A stretch of 64,000 nucleotides of DNA from contig PKXY01000044.1 in assembly GCA_003132505.1 (NCBI GenBank), positions 1-64,000 on the forward strand. The letters run 5' to 3'. Below the pieces are notes generated by a model. That model saw nothing but the letters and a program-made list of their open reading frames with translations. It had not been told where the DNA came from and did not search any database. A program made the translations under genes and the position numbers. Of this stretch, positions 1 to 8,197 are shown piece by piece. Within the stretch, counting starts at the first letter, position 1; each line of letters begins with the position of its first letter. Origin of the DNA: Solirubrobacterales bacterium. Lineage in GTDB: Bacteria > Actinomycetota > Thermoleophilia > Solirubrobacterales > Solirubrobacteraceae.

Positions 1-288
1 CCCCTTTACGCGACAGCCTCGCCTGATGCTGACAAGCGCAAAGGCACCCGGCCCGGCTGGGATGGCGGGCCCTACGCGTTCATGCGCAGCGTCCTCGAAA
101 CAGAGCTCGGCCAAGCGCTCTACCGAAAACGTCAGGAGCTAGTCGAGCCAGTGTTCGCGCACACGAAGTTCAACCGTAGCTTCGACCGCTTCCAGCGTCG
201 CGGCAGAGCCGCCTGCCACTCCGAATGGCGCCTCATCACCGCCACCCACAACCTAATGAAGCTCCACACCGCCCTCCAGACGGCCTAA
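1..288 (+). mobile_element. C-terminal part of a DDE transposase (IS1182/IS5-like), truncated by the window edge
   Basis: Frame 1 is open from base 1. ...YRKRQELVEPVFAHTKFNRSFDRFQRRGRAACHSEWRLITATHNLMKLH resembles the 'RK..vEpvFg..K...gf.RF..RG......EW.l...ahNl.Kl' C-terminus of IS transposases. Confidence 0.75.
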
Positions 289-777
289 AAGGCCTGACCA
301 GCCGGTCGACAGCCCTCCCGACCGCCGAGGCAGACAGACCACGGCCGGGAATGCCGCGGAATTACGCAACAACCACCGCGACGAGGAGGCGCGGTCCAGG
401 CCGGTGCTAGCTCCTCTAGACGAACCACGGAACGGTGCCATCGACGACGCCACGCCGGACTCCGAAATCGCGATCGACCAGCCGTTCGGCACGGCGCCAG
501 TGAATGGGCAGCGCGTTCCCAGTACGCCGCCCCGGACCATCGGATCATCCGCGAGCACCTTCGCAGCCGCCTCGACTGACTCGACGTCCAACAGCGCGAG
601 CCCGACTGGATCCTCGCTCATCACCGCCGCCAGGTCGACGAGCGGCCCCACCTCAATGATCACGCCACGCTCCCGCAAGCCGCTCACAAACTCGACATGC
701 TCGGTAAAGGACAGTTGCTCCGAGAGCGGGCGCCCGGCATCCCATCTGCCGCCACGCGCAAGAAGAACCGCGATCAC
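253..777 (-). CDS. YciI-like domain protein, probably with a non-native C-terminal extension
   Basis: LLARGGRWDAGRPLSEQ..FTEHVEFVSGLRERGVIIEVGPL...EAAAKVLADDPMVRGGV is YciI-like. The last ~70 aa look like random read-through next to the IS remnant. Confidence 0.5.
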   Translation of the reverse strand: MIAVLLARGGRWDAGRPLSEQLSFTEHVEFVSGLRERGVIIEVGPLVDLAAVMSEDPVGLALLDVESVEAAAKVLADDPMVRGGVLGTRCPFTGAVPNGWSIAISESGVASSMAPFRGSSRGASTGLDRASSSRWLLRNSAAFPAVVCLPRRSGGLSTGWSGLLGRLEGGVELH

Positions 778-837
778 GACCCAACACTACGCTGACCGGC
801 CTCGCTTGCCGGCGCTTGGGGTGGGGAATCGAGCGCG

Positions 838-1458
838 TTATTTCTTGCGGACCCGGTGTGCGTGGGCTCTGTGCCGGCCACCGCGTCCGCTTGGTGGTGG
901 TGTGGGCTGTTGTCGCTCGTAGGCTCGCAGCAGTTTGCGGAGCAGCTCGGTGAGGGTGCGTTGCTCGTGTTCGTCTAGCTGCGCGAGCAGGGTGGCCTCG
1001 TTTGCCAGATGCAGCGGCGCTACTCGGTCCACGAGAGCCGTTCCTTTGGCGGTGAGCTCGACCAGCATTCCGCGCGCGTCATGCGGATCGGGGATGCGCT
1101 TGACGAGGCCGGCACGCTCGAGGCGGTGGAGTCGGTGGGTGATTGCCCCGGAGGAGCGCATCAGAGCGACGTAGAGCTGGGTGGGCGAGAGGCGGTGTGC
1201 GGGCTCGTTGCGACGGAGGCTGGCGAGCACGTCCCAGGCCGCCCGGTTCAGCCCGAATTCGGCGAGCCGGGCGTTGACGCTGGCGTCGATGTATGCGGTC
1301 GCCCGGCCTAGGCGTGCGATCACGGCGACTGGTGCGGTGTCGAGGTCGGGACGTGCCGTGGCCCACTGGGCGCGGACGCGATCCACGTGGTCGGAGTCCG
1401 CGCGCGAGGAATTATCTCCAAGTTCAGCTATATTATCTTCAAGTTCAGAGATGTGCAC
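838..1458 (-). CDS. MarR family transcriptional regulator
   Basis: wHTH: NRAAWDVLASLRRNEPAHRLSPTQLYVALMRSSGAITHRLHRLERAGLVKRIPDPHDARGMLVELTAKG. True start may be downstream of the annotated M. Confidence 0.85.
   Translation of the reverse strand: MHISELEDNIAELGDNSSRADSDHVDRVRAQWATARPDLDTAPVAVIARLGRATAYIDASVNARLAEFGLNRAAWDVLASLRRNEPAHRLSPTQLYVALMRSSGAITHRLHRLERAGLVKRIPDPHDARGMLVELTAKGTALVDRVAPLHLANEATLLAQLDEHEQRTLTELLRKLLRAYERQQPTPPPSGRGGRHRAHAHRVRKK
1411..1448. repeat. Two direct repeats, ATTATCT(C/T)CAAGTTCAG, 17 bp with one mismatch, 21-bp period
   Basis: 1411-1427 attatctccaagttcag; 1432-1448 attatcttcaagttcag. Confidence 0.85.
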
Positions 1459-1500
1459 AGTCTAGCGGGGCCGGGCTAGCCGGCATCCAAGGGAGGCCGC

Positions 1501-1806
1501 ATGGTCGTCGAGTACATCCGCTACCGAGTTCCCGCCGCACGCCATGGCGAGTTCGAAGGTGCCTATACGCAAGCCGCGACGGAGCTCGAGGATTCGCCGC
1601 ACTGTTCCGCCTACGAGGTTTCGCACGGCATCGAGGAGCCGGACAACTATGTCGTGCGGATCGAGTGGGATTCAGTCGAAGGCCACGAGCAGGGCTTTCG
1701 AAAGAGCCCCGGATTCGCGGCGTTCTTTGCGGCGGTCAAGCCGTTCTTCGAGCAGATCGAAGAGATGCGCCACTACCAGCCGACCAGTGTCGCAAGCGAC
1801 GCATGA
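1501..1806 (+). CDS. Antibiotic biosynthesis monooxygenase (ABM)-type small protein
   Basis: MVVEYIRYRVPAARHGEFEGAYTQAATELEDSPHCSAYEVSHGIEEPDNYVVRIEWDSVEGH; SD GGGAGG at 1491-1496. Confidence 0.75.
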   Translation: MVVEYIRYRVPAARHGEFEGAYTQAATELEDSPHCSAYEVSHGIEEPDNYVVRIEWDSVEGHEQGFRKSPGFAAFFAAVKPFFEQIEEMRHYQPTSVASDA

Positions 1807-3692
1807 GCGGCCCGCGCGCGTCGGCAGCTGATCTTCGCGCGGATCTGGCCGCGCTCCTGTCACGAGCCAGAGAGCTTGACGCCGACCTCAGTGCGGCTGT
1901 CGCTGCGGGGGAAGACAGCTCGGACCAAGAGACTCCTCTGCGCTACGCCGCGCGCCGGTTGCAGCGCTCGGTGATCCGCCCGCTCCAAGAAGCGTTCGAG
2001 CACGGCCGGTCACACAAAGCCGGTGCGCCGAAGGTTCGCGCCGACCAAGCAGCGCCCGGCGATGACGCTCCGGCGGATGCCGGCGACCCGGCCGGTTCGG
2101 TCGCAGGCGAAGCCCTGTGGCAACTTGCACGCGACGCGACCCGCCTTCGCCTGAAGCCAGGTCTGCCGACAGAGGTCCAGGAGGCCACGGCGGCGCTACA
2201 GGATCTCGCCGTCCGGTTCGCGCCGCCCGAGGCCGGCAGCGGTGTGGACCGCCTCGGTGAGCTCAAGGGGATCCAGGGTCAGCTTCCGTGCGAGATTCGC
2301 AGCCAAGAGAACGGTCCCTATTTGGTTACCAACGCGGAGAACCTCACCAACTGGCTCGGCGAGCGTTTGCCGACGCGCCCGCAGATGGCGTTGTGCCGCT
2401 GCGGCGCCTCGGCGATCAAGCCGTACTGCGACGGCACGCACGCCGATATCGGCTTCACAACCGAGAAGGACCCCAAACGCGTCCCGGATCGGCGCGACAC
2501 CTATGTCGGCCAGCAGGTCACGGTCCTCGACAACCGTGGGATCTGCCAGCACTCCGGATACTGCACCGATCGCTTGGCGACAGCCTTTCACCAGGGCGAC
2601 GAACCGTTTGTCACCCCGAGCGGTGGCAGGATGGATGAGATCATCCGGGCCGTCCGCGACTGCCCGTCCGGCGCACTCAGCTACGCGATCGATGGCCGAG
2701 AAGCACGTGAGCAAGTCGACTACGACGACAAACGCCCGCCCGCGATCGAAATCTCCCGCGACGGGCCGTACCGCATCACAGGTGCGATCGCGCTCACAGA
2801 CGGCGAAGGCGACGACGAGCCTCATGACGAAGGCTCGTCGCGTGAGCACTATGGGCTTTGCCGCTGCGGACACTCACAGAACAAACCGTTCTGCAGCGGC
2901 ATGCACTGGTACGTCGACTTCAAGGACCCGGTAGCCGAGCCCGATCATGAGCCGACGATCTTCGAGTGGTGCGGAGGCGTGCCCGCACTCATCAGGATGA
3001 CGCGCTTGTTCTACGAGAAGTACGTGCCGCAGGACCCGCTGCTCGCGCCGCTGTTCGCGAACATGTCCGCCGACCATCCGCAACGCGTGGCGAAGTGGCT
3101 GGCCGAAGTGTTCTGCGGCCCGAAGGACTACAGCGAGGAGTACGGCGGTTACACCCGCATGATCTCCCAGCACATCGGCAAGGGCCTGACCGAGGAGAAG
3201 CGGGCGCGCTGGGTCGCGCTGATCCTGCAGTCCGCGCAGGAGACCGGCCTGCCGGCAGACCCCGAGTGGCGCTCCGCCTTCGGCGCATACATCGAGTGGG
3301 GCTCCCGCCTAGCGCTCGAAAACTCTCAGGCCGGCGCTCGGCCCCCCGAGCACATGCCGATGCCGCACTGGGACTGGCAAACCTCCGCCGGCTCCCCCGG
3401 CAGCCGGATCTCCGCCCTAGCACCGCACACCGAGGACGACGAGCAGCCGGCTGTCCTGCCCGCCGCGAACGAGCAGCTCAGCTTCGAGAAGCACGTTCGC
3501 GGGCTTTTCCGCCAGCAAGACCAACGGTCAATGAAGTTCGCCTTCGACCTCTGGGCCTACGACGACGTCAAACAAAACGCCCGCGCGATCCTCGAGCGCC
3601 TCCAGAACGGGACAATGCCATGCGACGGAGCATGGTCACAAAAAAAGATCGACGCGTTCAACCGCTGGGTCACCACCGGCATGAGCCCATAA
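1803..3692 (+). CDS. Multidomain protein: CDGSH Fe-S domain, Fer4-like domain, second CDGSH domain, group II truncated haemoglobin, C-terminal helical module
   Basis: ATG overlaps the ABM stop (ATGA). CRCGASAIKPYCDGTH and CRCGHSQNKPFCSGMH CDGSH motifs; CQHSGYC...CPSGAL; trHb-like LIRMTRLFYEKYVPQDPLLAPLFANMSADHPQRVAKWLAEVFCGP...GYTRMISQHIGKGLTEEKRARWVALILQSA. Confidence 0.85.
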   Translation: MSGPRASAADLRADLAALLSRARELDADLSAAVAAGEDSSDQETPLRYAARRLQRSVIRPLQEAFEHGRSHKAGAPKVRADQAAPGDDAPADAGDPAGSVAGEALWQLARDATRLRLKPGLPTEVQEATAALQDLAVRFAPPEAGSGVDRLGELKGIQGQLPCEIRSQENGPYLVTNAENLTNWLGERLPTRPQMALCRCGASAIKPYCDGTHADIGFTTEKDPKRVPDRRDTYVGQQVTVLDNRGICQHSGYCTDRLATAFHQGDEPFVTPSGGRMDEIIRAVRDCPSGALSYAIDGREAREQVDYDDKRPPAIEISRDGPYRITGAIALTDGEGDDEPHDEGSSREHYGLCRCGHSQNKPFCSGMHWYVDFKDPVAEPDHEPTIFEWCGGVPALIRMTRLFYEKYVPQDPLLAPLFANMSADHPQRVAKWLAEVFCGPKDYSEEYGGYTRMISQHIGKGLTEEKRARWVALILQSAQETGLPADPEWRSAFGAYIEWGSRLALENSQAGARPPEHMPMPHWDWQTSAGSPGSRISALAPHTEDDEQPAVLPAANEQLSFEKHVRGLFRQQDQRSMKFAFDLWAYDDVKQNARAILERLQNGTMPCDGAWSQKKIDAFNRWVTTGMSP

Positions 3693-4200
3693 CCGGCGAC
3701 GGCAGCACACCGAGGCACGACTCGCGGCCAGCACGAACGCGGTAGTGCCTGTCCACGCGCCGATCGCGCCCCCTCCGGACGACCAGCAGGAGTCCGCGAC
3801 CGCCCCGGCCTCGCGCCTGCTTTCGGCGAAGCAGCAGTCTCGGCTCGTTGGGATCACGTTGTCGCTAAGCGCGAACAGCAGCCGCGTTGGGACGCTGAGC
3901 CGGCTGTACGATCGCCGGAATGGTGCGAGACCCTTTCGGCATTGCCGGCTGACGTCCGCGAGAGCGCGCACGTCCTCGAAAATTGCGAGGTCCAGTGGCG
4001 GCTGTAGACGCCGTGTCGCACATCGGGCATAAGGGGCCAAATCCCGGGTTACACCCTTTACATACCGGCAAATGCAACTTAGCTCGTCAGGGGATCGCGC
4101 GTGAGCCGTCGCTCACGGCGATGGCGCCGCCATCCGGCGCTCACGTGCGGGAAGCAGAGCAGCGCACACCCTTGCGCACTCGGGCGACGCGACCTGGGAC

Positions 4201-4428
4201 ATGATCTTCCTCGACGCGGAGCGGCCCGCATACGTGGCGTACTGGCCCGACGTGCTCCGCGTCCTAAAAGGCGGAGGGCTGCTCGTCACCGACAACGTCC
4301 TCTCACATGCAGACGAAGTGCGCGAATTCCGCCAGCTCGCGACCGAGAATCCCAGAATCAGCGAAGCGCTCGTGCCGATCGGCGCCGGTGTCTTGTTGAT
4401 CGTCAAACAACCGAACGCCACCGACTAG
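4201..4428 (+). pseudogene. O-methyltransferase C-terminal remnant
   Basis: [44 protein letters not shown] matches the SAM O-methyltransferase C-terminal half. No N-terminal half upstream. Confidence 0.6.
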
Positions 4429-4439
4429 TCCAGGAGTAC

Positions 4440-4628
4440 ATGCGCCACAGCCCGGCAACCCACGACGTCTTCCGCCCGTCCTACACCTTCGCCGACGGAA
4501 TGCTGGCCCCCAGCGAGGCGCCCGGCCTGGGCGTCGACTACGACGACGCGGTCGCGTCGGCGCATCCGTACGGGGCCGCCTACCTGCCAGTCAACCGGCT
4601 CCTTGACGGCACGATGCACGACTGGTGA
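4440..4628 (+). pseudogene. C-terminal remnant of an enolase-superfamily (mandelate racemase/RspA-like) enzyme
   Basis: [50 protein letters not shown] is typical of RspA/ManD-like C-termini; only ~62 aa remain. Confidence 0.6.
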
Positions 4629-5920
4629 GCGCCGGCTCCCGGGTGGGCTTGCGCGCGGGTTTCAGCGCGCTGCGAATCCCGGTCTTCCGCTGGTGGTTCG
4701 CGAGCCAGGTGCTGTCTGGCTCGGGCAACCTCACGCAGGGGCTCGCGCAGGCCTGGCTCGTGCTGCGGCTCGGTGGCGGCGGCCTGGCGCTCGGCGCGGT
4801 CACGGCCTGCACCTTCGGACCACTCCTGATCGGCGGTCCCTACGCCGGCGCGCTCGTCGACCGGATCGACCGGCGACATCTGCTGATGGGCACGCAAGCC
4901 AGCTTCATCGCGGTATCGACGGCGCTCGGCGTGTTGACGGCGCTCGGCTCAGTCCGGCTCTGGATGGTCTTTGCCGGCGCTCTCGCCGGCGGCTGCGTCA
5001 ACGCGCTCGACCAGCCGGCCCGGCAGGTCTACGTCATCGACCTCGTCGGCCGGGACCGCACGGCAAACGCGATCAGCCTGACCGAGGTCGTGATCAACCT
5101 CTCGAGGGTGCTAGGCCCGGCCACCGGCGGCGTTCTCATCGCCGTTACCGGCGTCGCCGGCTGCTTCTTCTTCAACGCCGCGACCTTTGTGCCGCCGCTG
5201 CTGGTGCTGCTGCGCTTCCGCCCGAGCGACCGCGTCCCGCCCCGGCCACGTGAGCGCGGCGCGGCGCGCGCCGGGCTGCGCTACGCGTGGGGTCAGCCGC
5301 CGATTCGCTACTGCCTGCTGATGGCCGCCGCGTCAGGGATGCTCTTCGGCACGGTTGCTCTGCCGCTCGTCGCCGGGCAGGTGTTTCACGTCGGCGCCAG
5401 CGGCTATGCGCTGATGCTGGCTTGCTTCGGTGTCGGGGCCGTCGGTGGCGCGGTGCTCGCCGCCTCCGCCCCCGCATTTCCCGCCGGCCGCAGCGTGCGA
5501 GCGCTCGCGCTTACGAGCGGGACCGTCGTCCTCGCGACTGCCGTCTCACCGATGTTCGTCGTGGAGCTGGCCGGGCTCGCCGTCTGCGGACTCTTCTCGA
5601 TCTGGTTCGTTTCGCGCGCCAACGCCTTCGTCCAGCTGTTCGCGGCGCCGGAGATGCGCGGTCGCGTGATGGGAGCGTGGACGATGGCTCTGCCAGGAAT
5701 GAATCCGCTCACCGGTGTCCTGGTTGGCCTGGTCTGCCAGGAGATCGATCCGCGAGCTGGGTTCGCCCTCGCCGGGATCGGACTCGTCGTGACCGCGGGC
5801 CTGGCCTGGCGCGTTCTCGGGGACACGCCGGCCGTCGGCGCGCACGCGGTGCTCGACCCGGGCGACGACGTTGTCACGGCGCCGGCGCCGCGCGACGCGC
5901 GAACTCGCCGATCGAGATAG
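4625..5920 (+). CDS. MFS transporter
   Basis: 431 aa, multi-[31 protein letters not shown]...[30 protein letters not shown] start overlaps the preceding stop. Confidence 0.85.
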   Translation: MSAGSRVGLRAGFSALRIPVFRWWFASQVLSGSGNLTQGLAQAWLVLRLGGGGLALGAVTACTFGPLLIGGPYAGALVDRIDRRHLLMGTQASFIAVSTALGVLTALGSVRLWMVFAGALAGGCVNALDQPARQVYVIDLVGRDRTANAISLTEVVINLSRVLGPATGGVLIAVTGVAGCFFFNAATFVPPLLVLLRFRPSDRVPPRPRERGAARAGLRYAWGQPPIRYCLLMAAASGMLFGTVALPLVAGQVFHVGASGYALMLACFGVGAVGGAVLAASAPAFPAGRSVRALALTSGTVVLATAVSPMFVVELAGLAVCGLFSIWFVSRANAFVQLFAAPEMRGRVMGAWTMALPGMNPLTGVLVGLVCQEIDPRAGFALAGIGLVVTAGLAWRVLGDTPAVGAHAVLDPGDDVVTAPAPRDARTRRSR

Positions 5921-5978
5921 GCGCTCGCGCGGACGCATCAGTCACACCCGGATTCTCCTGTGTGCCCCTGGGTAAGAG

Positions 5979-6203
5979 TCAAGCAGCAACTGCAGCCACG
6001 ATCTCGGTGAGCTCCTTCACGACTCCGAGCTGCTTTTCACGGTTGAGTACGTTGACCGGTGCCAAGACCTGGGCTCGGATGTAGTTGCTTGCACCGGCGG
6101 CGTTTCGCGATCGAGTCAACCGGGACGTCGTGGATGAACGCGGCCGTGTTGTCGAGGAACCCTCTGATTGTGTGCGCCGGATCGGACCGGCACGGGCGAG
6201 CAT
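5979..6203 (-). pseudogene. Tautomerase-like remnant with frameshift
   Basis: Joining two minus-strand frames at TTT 6103-6105 gives IRGFLDNTAAFIHDVPVDSIANAAGASNYIRAQVLAPVNVLNREKQLGVVKELTEIVAAVAA. Confidence 0.45.
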
Positions 6204-6228
6204 AATCGCGCCGTATGCCAGCGGTTTT

Positions 6229-7095
6229 TCAGCGTTCGCGAGCCTGTGGCGTAATCCGCCGCTTGCCCGTGGCGGGCGCCGACGGCGGCGGCACGACCGG
6301 GCCGATGTCTCCGTCGGGCGCCGCGTCCAGGTCGACGATCACCGGCGCGTGATCGCTCGGGCCGGTCCCCTTGCGTGCCTGGCGGTCGACCCACGCGGCC
6401 TGGACCCGCTCGGCGACCGGCGGGCTTGCCAGCACGAGGTCGATCCGCATCCCGAGATCCTGGTGGAACATCCCCGCGCGGTAGTCCCAGTAAGTGAAGA
6501 TGCGTTCCTCGGGCCAGCGCTCGCGGACGACGTCGTGCAGGCCGAGCGACCGCAGCTGCGATAGCGCGGCGCGCTCAGGCGCCGTCACGTGCGTGTGCCC
6601 GATGTAGGCGGCCGGATCGAAGACGTCAGCGTCGCTCGGTGCGACGTTCATGTCGCCGCAGACGACGGTGTCGGTCGGGCCCGTGGCGAGGGCGGAGCGC
6701 AGCGCGGCCAGCCACTCGAGCTTGTAACGGTAGTGCGCGGACTCGGGCTCGCGACCGTTGGGCACGTAGACGCAGTGGACGCGGATCCCGCCACATGTGG
6801 CGGCGACCGCCCGGGCCTCGGCCTCCGGGAAGCCCGGCGCGCCGGCAAGGCCGACCTCGACACCGTCGAGTCCCGCGCGCGAGAGGATCGCGACACCGTT
6901 CCACTGCGCCTCGCCGTGCCGCGCGACCAGATAGCCGCGGGTGGCCAGCTCGTCGCCGAGCAGCGCATCGAACGCAGCGTCCGCGAGCTTCGTCTCCTGC
7001 AGGCACACCACGTCCGGTGAGCGCTCCGCGAGCCACGGCAAGAGCCGCGGCAGGCGCTGCTTGACCGAGTTGACATTCCAGGTCGCAATCCGCAC
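6229..7095 (-). CDS. xth: Exodeoxyribonuclease III
   Basis: VRIATWNVNSVKQRLPRLLPWLAERSPDVVCLQETKL...GDMNVAPSDADVFDPAAY...GPSDHAPVIVDL; GTG start favoured. Confidence 0.93.
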   Translation of the reverse strand: MRIATWNVNSVKQRLPRLLPWLAERSPDVVCLQETKLADAAFDALLGDELATRGYLVARHGEAQWNGVAILSRAGLDGVEVGLAGAPGFPEAEARAVAATCGGIRVHCVYVPNGREPESAHYRYKLEWLAALRSALATGPTDTVVCGDMNVAPSDADVFDPAAYIGHTHVTAPERAALSQLRSLGLHDVVRERWPEERIFTYWDYRAGMFHQDLGMRIDLVLASPPVAERVQAAWVDRQARKGTGPSDHAPVIVDLDAAPDGDIGPVVPPPSAPATGKRRITPQARER

Positions 7096-7162
7096 GCGCC
7101 TACCGTAGCGGCCGGGCAAGGAAGCTACGCTACCTCGGCACTATCTTCGGTCGTGTCTGTGG

Positions 7163-7402
7163 TCAATCTGCGGGAGCGGTATTGCATCCGCTTTTTGCGG
7201 CTGCTCGGCGGAGCTCGCGATCCCAGCTGACGAATGTGGTGTCGGTCGCGAGCGACAGCGCGCTTGCGAGGTGAACGCCGTCGTAGCCGCGCAGGCCGTG
7301 TTGTTCTGCGAGTTCTCCGGCGCGTTGGGCGAGAGCCTTATCGATGCCGACGACAAGCAGCTCGCTTTGCAACGACTCGAACTCGGCGCGCGCGAGCGTC
7401 AT
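7163..7402 (-). pseudogene. PIN-domain (VapC-like) C-terminal fragment
   Basis: LAQRAGELAEQHGLRGYDGVHLASALSLATDTTFVSWDRELRRAA; N-terminal Asp-containing strand is missing. Confidence 0.65.
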
Positions 7403-7435
7403 GGCGTCCGGTGTTTCGCGGCGCCTGCCGCGCGG

Positions 7436-8197
7436 TCAGGCGCTCGGTGCTCTCTCGCGGCGTGGCGCGCGCCGACCGACGATCAGGCGCTCGCGGTCGA
7501 GCATTGTGGCGGCGCCCCAGCCGGCGAGGCAGTCGAGCACGACGATGGCGACGCCGATGGCGACGGCCGACAGCACGGTCGGAGCGATCACTCGAAGCGT
7601 GATCAAGACCGCCAGCCCGAGCGGCGGAAGGCTCGCCAGCGTCGAGAGTTGCTGGGCCACGCGTACATCGGTCGACCGCACGGAGATCGCCATGCTGACG
7701 CAGACCGACCAGGTGGCGAGCAGCGGCGCGAACAGCACCTCGACGAGGATCGGCGGGCCCTGCCACACATCGGAGAACACGGCGTGCGCTGCCCACAGAC
7801 GCACGGCGACGACGAAGACCACGTACAACACGTATGTGACGGCGAGAGCGGGCAGCACGGCCGCAAGCCCTTTGCCGAGCATCAACTCGCCGCGGCGGAC
7901 CGGGGTCGTCAGCAGCGGCTCGAGGGTCCCCTCAACACGTTCGCCGACGACGGAGTACGACGAGATGGCGGCGGGCAGGATCACCGGCACGATCAGCATC
8001 AGCAGGAGAACTGAGTCGACCACGCCGCGCGCAGTTGAGCTGCTCGTGGAGGCGGTCAGCGAGAAGATGTTGACCATCGGGCCGGTCAGGAACAGCAGCG
8101 GCAGGATCCCCATCGTCACGACGATCGCGCGGTTGCGCCGTAACTGGCGCACCTCTTTGCGGAAGACGGCCCGCACGCGCCCCGGATCGATGCTCAC
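7436..8197 (-). CDS. ABC-2 type transporter permease
   Basis: FRKEVRQLRRNRAIVVTMGILPLLFLTGPMVNIF...; ~6 TM; overlaps the upstream ATPase gene by 4 nt. Confidence 0.85.
   Translation of the reverse strand: MSIDPGRVRAVFRKEVRQLRRNRAIVVTMGILPLLFLTGPMVNIFSLTASTSSSTARGVVDSVLLLMLIVPVILPAAISSYSVVGERVEGTLEPLLTTPVRRGELMLGKGLAAVLPALAVTYVLYVVFVVAVRLWAAHAVFSDVWQGPPILVEVLFAPLLATWSVCVSMAISVRSTDVRVAQQLSTLASLPPLGLAVLITLRVIAPTVLSAVAIGVAIVVLDCLAGWGAATMLDRERLIVGRRAPRRERAPSA

Noticed and set aside
3693-4150. Possible genes in the 3.7-4.15 kb gap
   Set aside because: Several short ORFs on both strands, none with recognisable domains or convincing ribosome binding sites.
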